Below are positions 26,241 through 33,746 of a stretch of 53,394 nt of DNA, piece after piece; within the stretch, counting starts at the first letter, position 1, and each line of letters begins with the position of its first letter. Below the pieces are notes generated by a model that was given only the letters and a program-made list of their open reading frames with translations, ran no database searches and was not told the DNA's origin. The DNA is from Myxococcales bacterium. Lineage in GTDB: Bacteria > Myxococcota_A > Bradymonadia > UBA7976 > UBA1532. The position numbers and the translations under genes are program-made. The stretch lies in contig PCCS01000065.1 in the NCBI GenBank assembly GCA_002731825.1, forward strand, positions 1 through 53,394, read 5' to 3'.

Positions 26241-29105
26241 TCAGACGGCATCAGAGTCGTTGGACGCTCGGTCTTGCAGCCCCCATGCGAGCCTAAATCC
26301 ACGCCCGATGTAGCTGCGCTCTGGAAACCACCAGTCTCTATCACCAGACCGCGAACGGGATGCTGAGTTACCGTAGCTGCCACCTCGGCTGGCTTTAAAA
26401 CCGGTATCCGCCAGGTCATCGGATGTGGGCATCATCAGTCGGCCATTTCGCAATGGTGGCCCAGCTTCTCGAAATCGATCCAAGCACCAGTCTCTCGTGT
26501 TACCCGCCGTTCCGCGTACGCCGTAAACACTTTCATCAGCGGGAAATGTATCCACCGCCTGCATCAAGATTTTTTCCGGATGGCTGTCTTTCATACACGC
26601 CCATGATGGGTCGAAATCGTCACCCCACGGGTACGAGCGGCCATCGACCCCGCGCGCTGCTTTCTCCCATTCAAATTCCATGGGAAGTCGCCACGGCATC
26701 CCTGTTTTTTGGGCAAGCCACGCCGCATACGCGCTGGCCGATTTCCACTGGATCATGGTCACGGGTTGCTGCGGCCAACAAATCTCGCGTTCCGGATCGT
26801 CTGGAAGCTGGAAAACACCCTCTGACGATTGTAGATAGGCCATTGCGCCGAGTTCATCCGCAGATGAACTCTGTTCCCTTGGCACATGTTTCAGGGCTTG
26901 GTCTGTCAGTCCAGTTTGGACCAGATCATTTATGAAAATGAGATATTCGCTGTGAGTGATTGGAAACCGTCTGATGACAAACCCATCAATCCAGACAAGA
27001 GCACCGCTCAGACTATTTGGCGTCTGCCGATCACCGCCGAGATGACACCACCCTCCAGGGACATAACAGTCATCTGAGCCAAGGACACCCAAGGGCAGGA
27101 GCTCAATTTTGAAAGACAGGCCGTCTGGGTCTTGACCGCTGACATGATTCAAGCGGCGATTGTATATCGGGTAGACCGCATCGTGATAACCCGCCTTTTT
27201 AATCTTGATTAAGTAAGAGCCTGTACTAAGGGTTTGCCCCTCCAATGGGCTCGTGCCCAATTCCGATGAAAGACCAAGATTTAGTCGCCTGTTTTTCATG
27301 ATAAATGGGCGTATTGTGATGGATGCCCCATCGGGATTGGTGCTTAGATTCAGTGTGCTTGAGCCATCAAGATAGCGAGTCATATCCCGCCTGATGTCGC
27401 TGTGTAATGGCAGAGCTTTGACGTGTTCGCGCAGAATAATTTCAGAACGCTTTGCCTCGGCTGAGTCTCCATCTTCCTCGGCCGCCTGATGGACGCCTTG
27501 GTAATAGTTTGCCAAAGCAGCATGCGCCTCGACTAAATCATCTTTGTGAGCCAATGCTGAACGATAGAGCTGGATTTGTTGAGTCCGCTTAATCATCGAC
27601 TGTGTCATCAGCGCAGTCGCATTATCTTCCTTTTCCCAAGCGTCCGATTTAACCACATCCGATTGCCACGGTAATGTGTCCATTGACGAGGCTTGGGCTG
27701 CGACCAGAAGATGGGTCGCCTGAGTTTCCGCATCATGGATCTCTTGTTCGAGATTCCGGGCCGCATCGACCAATTCTAATGCGTGTTCCCGTCGACGTGA
27801 ACCGTCCAACCATTGGCCCAGCATATCGACGATGTTGGAGGCCGAAGCGAAGCGTTCCTGTGGGTCGCGTGCCATCGCCCTCTTGCACATGTCGACCAGC
27901 ACGTGGGGGATGGGAGCCCCTCGTTTTGTGATGTAGGTCGTCTCCTCCATGACGGTGCTTTGATTGAGCGGATCGTCCATTGATAATTGACTTATGGACT
28001 CAAAGTCGGGTTGTGGCTGTGTCACTACCTTCATCAAGATGTGCTGCATGGATTGCCCACTGTAGGCCGCTTCGCCCCTCAAAATTTCGTAGAGAATCGC
28101 GCCCAATGCATAAATGTCTGTCAGTCGATTGGCCGTCACAGCTTCGCCCGTGGCGAGCTCGGGCGCGATGTAGGCTGGTGTCCCATAGATTGAGCCAACC
28201 GCTGTTATATGTGCATCTTGGTTTGACCTGATGGTATTGACCGAACCATCGAGCTCGTCCGCGTCAATGACCTTGGCGAGGCCCCAATCAACCACCAAAA
28301 CCTCGCCAAAAGGCCCGATCATGATATTTTTCGGTTTTAAGTCTCGGTGGACAACGCCATTTTCATGGGCATGGGAGACGGCCTTACACACGTCATGAAA
28401 CGCGCTGATCAATCGATGTAAGTTCCATCCCTCAGGCGTATCTTGCCAGCCCGCTTCAGTTCCCGACGCATGAACCGCTCTGATATGGTGATGCAGCGAA
28501 TCACCCTTGATCTCCATCATCGTAATATAGACATGCCCAGCATCGAGAAGACCAATGTCGTAGATTGGTAAAATATTAGGATGTTGGAGCTGTGCACAGA
28601 CCTGCGCCTCTTGTACGAAGCGTTGGAGATTCGACTCGTGTTCAAACAAGTGGCCGTGGATCACTTTCATCGCCAAAACTCGGTTAAGAAGTTGATCCCT
28701 GACTTTGAGGACACGCCCCATACCGCCAGCCCCCAATTCATCGAGTTTTTGATATCTCTCTGTTAAGGACTCAAGGTCGAGTGCAGGCACCTTTTTCTTC
28801 TTCATCATTGCCAGCGCGTCGGCAGCGCCGATGGTCTGGGTGATATCTGTGGAAAATTGCATTTCATTGGGCGAGTTTGATGTCATTGACTGAGCATTAA
28901 TTATCGGCGCGGCCAAGGCCGTTTGATCGAGGCTCCCTTGTTGAATGCTCTCCGTCTGCTCTTGGCGTCGCAAAACCCCTTCAGCGATCAACATCGAGAC
29001 CAAATCCTTGGGCTCGATGGCCCAGTTCTCCGATGTCTTCTGAAGATCCGTTCCGGGCAGCCCGTTTTCTTCTTTAGATTTATCTGGTCGTTTTTTCTGG
29101 CTCAT
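26241..29105 (-). CDS. Ser/Thr protein kinase with PEGA-like and FGE-sulfatase domains
   Basis: 954 residues from ATG 29105 (MSQKKRPDKSK); an in-frame ATG at 29225 lies upstream but gives an unlikely N-terminus. Kinase about 118-433: P-loop GAGGMG (125-130), Lys147, HRDLKPKN (253-260), DWG (273-275) in place of DFG, GTPAYIAPE, and a late IYALGAILYEIL. A helical region (440-580) precedes a PEGA-like domain (583-670: LNLSTNPDGASITIRPF, TSPLEGQTLSTGSYLIKIKKAGY), then an FGE-sulfatase domain (about 680-945: GGWCHLGGD, FVIRRFPITHSEYLIFIND, PWRLPMEFEWEKAARG, YPWGDDF, GNTRDWCLD, SRGGSYGN, GFRLAWG). No TM helix, so probably cytoplasmic. The FGE catalytic Cys pair is not obvious, so a binding role is likely. 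Confidence 0.9.
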   Translation of the reverse strand: MSQKKRPDKSKEENGLPGTDLQKTSENWAIEPKDLVSMLIAEGVLRRQEQTESIQQGSLDQTALAAPIINAQSMTSNSPNEMQFSTDITQTIGAADALAMMKKKKVPALDLESLTERYQKLDELGAGGMGRVLKVRDQLLNRVLAMKVIHGHLFEHESNLQRFVQEAQVCAQLQHPNILPIYDIGLLDAGHVYITMMEIKGDSLHHHIRAVHASGTEAGWQDTPEGWNLHRLISAFHDVCKAVSHAHENGVVHRDLKPKNIMIGPFGEVLVVDWGLAKVIDADELDGSVNTIRSNQDAHITAVGSIYGTPAYIAPELATGEAVTANRLTDIYALGAILYEILRGEAAYSGQSMQHILMKVVTQPQPDFESISQLSMDDPLNQSTVMEETTYITKRGAPIPHVLVDMCKRAMARDPQERFASASNIVDMLGQWLDGSRRREHALELVDAARNLEQEIHDAETQATHLLVAAQASSMDTLPWQSDVVKSDAWEKEDNATALMTQSMIKRTQQIQLYRSALAHKDDLVEAHAALANYYQGVHQAAEEDGDSAEAKRSEIILREHVKALPLHSDIRRDMTRYLDGSSTLNLSTNPDGASITIRPFIMKNRRLNLGLSSELGTSPLEGQTLSTGSYLIKIKKAGYHDAVYPIYNRRLNHVSGQDPDGLSFKIELLPLGVLGSDDCYVPGGWCHLGGDRQTPNSLSGALVWIDGFVIRRFPITHSEYLIFINDLVQTGLTDQALKHVPREQSSSADELGAMAYLQSSEGVFQLPDDPEREICWPQQPVTMIQWKSASAYAAWLAQKTGMPWRLPMEFEWEKAARGVDGRSYPWGDDFDPSWACMKDSHPEKILMQAVDTFPADESVYGVRGTAGNTRDWCLDRFREAGPPLRNGRLMMPTSDDLADTGFKASRGGSYGNSASRSRSGDRDWWFPERSYIGRGFRLAWGLQDRASNDSDAV

Positions 29106-29522
29106 CGAACACTCGCTGCCAATCGATGCCCGATCAAAACATGCTACGATGGTTGAACACAAGGCCCCATCATCATGCCCGATCCATGGTCTCAGAACCG
29201 GCTTTTTTGCGTTTACGGGGACCACACCGTCTCACGGACTCATGGGTGATTGTGTCGTCATTGGAATCAAGTCGTGTGCTGGATGACAATAAAGCTGATT
29301 TTATTAGACCTTTGGCTCGGCTCAGGACATGAGACCAACAATTCGTTAATCTAGTGGGGAGCAGTGGTGGCGATAGGTCTTTTTGGACAGAGCGTTGTCA
29401 TGGTCTGGGATAAGAGACTGAGCGAGACTTAAGCCGCAGAAGGTCATCGAATCTTTATGGGTGTGAGATCTCATAGGGAATCGACGTCCATCAAGTACGA
29501 TGGGAACGAAGGGGGAGAGATT
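29106..29522. other. Divergent promoter region, no gene seen
   Basis: 417 bp between the second kinase-FGE gene (minus) and the third MotA-like gene (plus). It holds an A/T inverted repeat AATAAA...TTTATT (about 29289-29303), but no coding frame with a ribosome site other than upstream extensions of the flanking genes. Confidence 0.35.
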
Positions 29523-30056
29523 ATGGGACTTCTATTTGGTATTTTGGGCGTCGGTTGCATCATCGGCGCCATGTCCTACGGGGGAGAAGCTAGGCTTTAT
29601 ATAGACTTACCGAGTATAACATACGTCTTTGGGGGGACGATTTTCTTCTCCTGCGCGTATCAATCTCCAGGGTCCATCGCGACCGCCTTGAAGACCGCCT
29701 TCGGGCGGGGCCCGTTATCGGACCAGGATGCTCGAGTTCACATCGGTGTCTTGTCGAGTGTGCGGGTCATCGCATCGGCCAGTGGCATTTTGGGGTCTCT
29801 GATAGGCTTGGTCTCGATGCTAGCAAATATGGACGACCCGAAGAGCATAGGACCGGCCATGGCGGTTGCTTTGCTGACTGTATTCTACGCTGTGATTATT
29901 GCCGAATTATTCATCGGCCCCTTAATTGGTCGACTCAGAAATCGGGCTACAGCGGCGGTTGATCCAGCCAACCCCCCCATCAAGGTCACACCGGTCACAT
30001 TGGTGGCAATCCCGATCGCGTTGATCGCCTTTTTCATCATGTTGAGCAGCTTCTAG
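29523..30056 (+). CDS. Third compact MotA-like membrane protein
   Basis: 177 residues from ATG 29523, preceded by GGGGGAGAGA; this start aligns exactly with that of the 6455 paralogue. Shared landmarks: GGEARLYIDLPSI (GGELRLFIDWPSL in the paralogue) and ASGILGSLIGLVSMLANMDDPKSIGPAMAVALLTVFYAVIIAELFIGPL. A last TM helix TLVAIPIALIAFFIMLSSF ends the protein. The MotA-like TM3-TM4 block and the NMD(D/E)PK..GP loop are conserved, while the MotA cytoplasmic power-transmission domain is missing. No MotB/ExbD partner follows; the next gene downstream is the CotH gene of the VTC operon, 263 bp away. Confidence 0.72.
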   Translation: MGLLFGILGVGCIIGAMSYGGEARLYIDLPSITYVFGGTIFFSCAYQSPGSIATALKTAFGRGPLSDQDARVHIGVLSSVRVIASASGILGSLIGLVSMLANMDDPKSIGPAMAVALLTVFYAVIIAELFIGPLIGRLRNRATAAVDPANPPIKVTPVTLVAIPIALIAFFIMLSSF

Positions 30057-30319
30057 ACTCCAGGTTCGTTGTCGTCGATGACTTAAAGCACAGACCTATG
30101 CCAATCAGATTACGTTTGCCTAGCGTCTTAGGCGAGCAATGGCCAATAGGCGTTATCGATTAAATAAAGCGCCTTTTGTTTCATGCCTCTGGCCTCCATT
30201 CAGACGCTTATCTGACAGCAAGAGCATGGTTGCTAGACCGGTTTTAAAGCAACTCAGCTCAGCATGGGAATTATGCTATGGTTTCCATATACGCTGATAT
30301 TTCACGAGGGAGAGTGGCG

Positions 30320-32170
30320 ATGAAAGAATTGGTCTCAATGTGGTTTCGTTCGCTTTGTCCGCTTTTTCTCTGCTTGATCATGACGATGGTCCAATTTGGC
30401 TGTGATGCGACTCGGGACTCGGTTCCCGATTCGCCCGTCCAGCCAGACGGCGGACTCATGGGCGCAGATCAGGGATCCCTCGACGACGATTCACAAGTCG
30501 ATGGCTTCATTCAATCCGACCTGGGTCTACCTGACCCACCAGATGGGGCCATCGAGTCTGATCGGTCTCATCGTGTCTACGAGCGAAGCACCTTGCTCGA
30601 AGTCAATATCGAGATGGACCCTGACGATTACAATTCGCTTCGTTTTCAGCGTCGCGCGGGATTGAACATCCTTGCACCGGAATGCGCCTTACCGCCATCG
30701 CCCTACACCTGGTTTGAGGCTCAGGTCAGCGTCAACGGCGAGCGGTTTGACAATGTCGGAATTCGAAAGAAAGGGTTCTTCGGCTCGGTCAGTGCGTCCA
30801 AACCATCGTTTAAAGTCAAATTCGATAAATACGTGGATGACCAAACCTATTTGGACATGAAGCGCTTGACTCTAAATAACTCGCGTCAAGATCCATCTTT
30901 TGTGCGGCAATGTTTGTCCTATGACCTGTTCCTAGCCGCGGGGATCGCAGCGCCGAGATGTAATTTTGCCCATGTTGTACTCAACGGAGAAGACATGGGT
31001 GTCTACGTCAATGTCGAGAGTTTGAAAAAGCCATTCATTCGGCGGAATTTCGACGATGATGATGGCAATCTCTATGAAGGAACACTCAGTGATTTTCGTG
31101 ACGGTTGGACGGGGACCATAAAGCAGAAAACCAATGAGGATGAACCGGATTTTGCGTCTATCAACGCGTTGACCGACGCGCTGCAACAACCCGATGACCA
31201 GTTGCTAGACGCCATCTCAGCCGTCATCGATTTAGATTCATTTCTCACCTTTTGGGCCGTGGAAATCATGGTTGCCCATTGGGATGGATATTCGGGGAAT
31301 ACCAATAATTTTCATTTCTATGACGACCCGACATCAGACCGACTTCACTTCATTCCTTGGGGTACGGATGGCACATTTCAGACCCCGATTTTATTCTTTG
31401 AAGACCGACAGCCGGCGCCGAGAACAGTCAACGCGGCGGGCTTACTGTGCCGCCGACTTTATTTGCACCCTGAGGGGCGGCGGCGCTACCTTGAACGCTT
31501 GTCATCGCTGATCGACACCCATTGGCGTTTGGACGCGCTTGAGGCGTCCATCGAGCGCATGGTGACTGTTTTTGGTGGTGCTGTGCGCGAAGACCGTTTG
31601 GACGCATTCTACGATAACTTGTCTTCCGTCCTGACCTTTTTGGATGCCCACGGTTTGGCGATGCGATTTGAACTCGAGACAGGTCCAATCGAATGGGCTG
31701 TCGACCTTCGCGGTGGCCTATGTCAGTCGGAGTTGGGTGCTGCATCTGGTCAGTTTGAGACAACCTGGGGGTCATTCCCAAACGAGGACTTATTCGAGAC
31801 AGGCACGGGTATGCTCTCCATGACCTTGGACGACCAAGACATCCCCCTAGGCCGAATCGGCTCCGCGATGGGGTTTCAGCCTGAGTCGGACCAAGAGGCT
31901 CAACTTCTCATTCCGATGGCTGTCCAAGATGGGCTCATTTACTTTTTTGTGATGGTGATGCCCTTAGACTCGGTCACGACCGGAGCGGAGCTAAATTTTG
32001 GAGCAGACGAGAACTTTTGTGCAATCAATATCTTCAATCCGCGAACCAATTCCGTCCGTCCACTCGGCGGCTGCCATCAAGGCACATTGACCTTCGATGA
32101 GGCATCGACTGCGATCGGTGCGCCCATCAGAGGCCGGTTTGATGTGGGCATTTGGGGCGGAGGTCGATGA
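30320..32170 (+). CDS. CotH-kinase-family lipoprotein at the head of the VTC operon
   Basis: 616 residues from ATG 30320 with GGGAG upstream. Signal and lipobox LCLIMTMVQFGC, then an Asp/Gly linker. CotH core: LEVNIEMDPDDYNSL, VSVNGERFDNVGIRKKG, KPSFKVKFDKYVDDQTYLDMKRLTLNN, VVLNGEDMGVYVNVESLKKPFIRRNF, DDGNLYEGTLSDFRDGW, FHFYDDPTSDRLHFIPWGTDGTF. The first Asp of the usual PWDxD is Gly here (PWGTD), unlike the paralogue at 23388. About 180 extra C-terminal residues with a beta-rich fold are unassigned. The CotH + VTC + DUF4956 grouping recurs in other bacteria; the job may be phosphorylating surface proteins or attaching polymer. It is 101 bp upstream of the VTC gene on the same strand. Confidence 0.86.
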   Translation: MKELVSMWFRSLCPLFLCLIMTMVQFGCDATRDSVPDSPVQPDGGLMGADQGSLDDDSQVDGFIQSDLGLPDPPDGAIESDRSHRVYERSTLLEVNIEMDPDDYNSLRFQRRAGLNILAPECALPPSPYTWFEAQVSVNGERFDNVGIRKKGFFGSVSASKPSFKVKFDKYVDDQTYLDMKRLTLNNSRQDPSFVRQCLSYDLFLAAGIAAPRCNFAHVVLNGEDMGVYVNVESLKKPFIRRNFDDDDGNLYEGTLSDFRDGWTGTIKQKTNEDEPDFASINALTDALQQPDDQLLDAISAVIDLDSFLTFWAVEIMVAHWDGYSGNTNNFHFYDDPTSDRLHFIPWGTDGTFQTPILFFEDRQPAPRTVNAAGLLCRRLYLHPEGRRRYLERLSSLIDTHWRLDALEASIERMVTVFGGAVREDRLDAFYDNLSSVLTFLDAHGLAMRFELETGPIEWAVDLRGGLCQSELGAASGQFETTWGSFPNEDLFETGTGMLSMTLDDQDIPLGRIGSAMGFQPESDQEAQLLIPMAVQDGLIYFFVMVMPLDSVTTGAELNFGADENFCAINIFNPRTNSVRPLGGCHQGTLTFDEASTAIGAPIRGRFDVGIWGGGR

Positions 32171-32271
32171 CTAAATTACCCTGGGCTGGCTGACTCCATC
32201 CTGAGGCTAGGCCCTCCTGTTTTAGGCGCTTTTATTGTGCAGGTGATGAACCTGGGGTTTAATGGGGGGCT

Positions 32272-33063
32272 ATGAGTCCGACTATGTCCACCATTGAACG
32301 ATACGAGATGAAGTATCGACTGATGCCCCATCAGGTCGAAGACGTGCGTGCGGTGATCAAACCCTTCTGTCGGCCAGATGAAGCCGGTGAAAACGGATGT
32401 TACACCATCTCCAGTCTCTATTTCGACACCCCGGACCAGAGGCTCTACCGGGAGACCAGGACGCGGGTGCCGAGACGATTTAAAATCAGAGTACGCCGCT
32501 ATAAGTCGGGGCCTTATTTTCTTGAGGTCAAGCGCCGCATGATGGACATCGTGAGAAAAACCCGTTGTCCGATTCCTGCAGATCGATGGCCATCCATTAT
32601 TCACGATCCAAGAGAGTGGACCACCCTTGGCCTCAATCCGGAGCAGCAGTTGGCGTATGACACCTTCATCAACACGGTTCTTCAAACCATGTCGACACCG
32701 AACACCGTTGTTCGATATGAGCGAGAGGCGTGGGTGAGCACCAGTGATGATTACGGCCGGGTGACCTTCGATTATAACATCGTCGGTGCCGCTGCTACCG
32801 GCATGGAGATTCCAATCGACGATAAGCAATGCTGGTATCGAGAAGATGCGCCCCGTCGCTTTGGTTTAGGTGGATCCGGCATCGTTTTGGAACTCAAGTC
32901 CACGACCAGCGTCCCGTTTTGGATGACCGATGTCGTCAACCGCTTTAATCTCAAGAGAATGGGCTTTAGCAAATATGCAACCTCTGTCGAAGTCACTCGG
33001 CCTGAGTTGAGACATATGGGCGTCTCCACCTGGACAGATCGGGTCGGAGGCATTTCGTCATGA
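32272..33063 (+). CDS. VTC-domain polyphosphate polymerase
   Basis: 263 residues, the size of stand-alone bacterial VTC proteins (triphosphate tunnel metalloenzyme fold). Tunnel residues seen in VTC4-type enzymes are in place: RYEMKY (Glu12, Lys14), KIRVRRY (Arg73, Arg75), FLEVKRR (Glu85, Lys87), VVRYERE (Arg148, Arg151), GRVTFDYN, VLELKS (Glu207, Lys209) and FSKY (233-236). This supports an active enzyme making polyphosphate from NTP, on family knowledge; other tunnel-enzyme chemistry is possible. No SPX domain or TM helix. Its stop overlaps the ATG of the DUF4956 gene (ATGA), so the two are translationally coupled and probably form a complex. Ribosome site GGGGGG just before the start. Confidence 0.9.
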   Translation: MSPTMSTIERYEMKYRLMPHQVEDVRAVIKPFCRPDEAGENGCYTISSLYFDTPDQRLYRETRTRVPRRFKIRVRRYKSGPYFLEVKRRMMDIVRKTRCPIPADRWPSIIHDPREWTTLGLNPEQQLAYDTFINTVLQTMSTPNTVVRYEREAWVSTSDDYGRVTFDYNIVGAAATGMEIPIDDKQCWYREDAPRRFGLGGSGIVLELKSTTSVPFWMTDVVNRFNLKRMGFSKYATSVEVTRPELRHMGVSTWTDRVGGISS

Positions 33064-33746
33064 TCGAAACACAGACCTTGTTTTCAACAGGCTTGAGTCC
33101 AGCCAGCATGGAACAAGCGGTGCTCTGTCTGATGACGGCGTTTGTCCTGGGCTCTATCATCGCCTTCGTTTATCAGAAAACCTATCAAGGCTTGAGTTAT
33201 TCGCGGAGCTTTGTCCAATCGCTGATTTTAGGTGCGATTGTCGCCACCATTCTCATGCTTGCTATCGGAGATAATCTGGCTCGCGGGCTCGGCATTCTCG
33301 GCACCATGGCTCTGGTCAGATTTCGAACCAATGTCAGAGACAGTCGAGATATGATTTTTGTCTTTGCAGCCTTGTCTATTGGGATTGCCTCTGGCGTACG
33401 GGCTTTTAGCATCGCATGCGTTGGTACGGCTGTTTTTGCCTTGGCGGCTCTGGTCGTTGAATGGAGCCCAATGGGCAGAACCCAGCGGTTCGACGGCATG
33501 CTCCGATTTTGGTTGCCGCGCGACGCGGGCGGGGCCGAGACGATCAGAGCGATTCTTGGGCCTCATTGCCGTAGTTTTGTCCTTGTTGCTGTACGAGATG
33601 TAGGTAAGGGCGACGCCCTAGAATATGCCTATCAAGTGAAGTTAAAAAACCAGGACACTCACGACACCCTCGTTGATTCTTTGGCGGACATCCCGGGCAT
33701 TGGCGGCCTGACCTTGATGCTTCAAGACGCCCACACTGAGTTATGA
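33060..33746 (+). CDS. DUF4956 inner-membrane protein
   Basis: 228 residues. Three to four TM helices in residues about 18-140 (AVLCLMTAFVLGSIIAFVY, FVQSLILGAIVATILMLAIG, IFVFAALSIGIASGV, ACVGTAVFALAALVVEW). The diagnostic DUF4956 loop LGTMALVRFRTNVRDSRDMIFVF sits between helices. A soluble C-terminal domain of about 85 residues (RAILGPHCRSFVLVAVRDVGKGDALEYAYQVKLK...LADIPGIGGLTLMLQD) looks ferredoxin-like. The family is regularly found next to VTC polymerases, so it is the likely membrane platform or conduit for polymer. It overlaps VTC upstream and the HlyD-like gene downstream by 4 bp each. Confidence 0.88.
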   Translation: MIETQTLFSTGLSPASMEQAVLCLMTAFVLGSIIAFVYQKTYQGLSYSRSFVQSLILGAIVATILMLAIGDNLARGLGILGTMALVRFRTNVRDSRDMIFVFAALSIGIASGVRAFSIACVGTAVFALAALVVEWSPMGRTQRFDGMLRFWLPRDAGGAETIRAILGPHCRSFVLVAVRDVGKGDALEYAYQVKLKNQDTHDTLVDSLADIPGIGGLTLMLQDAHTEL

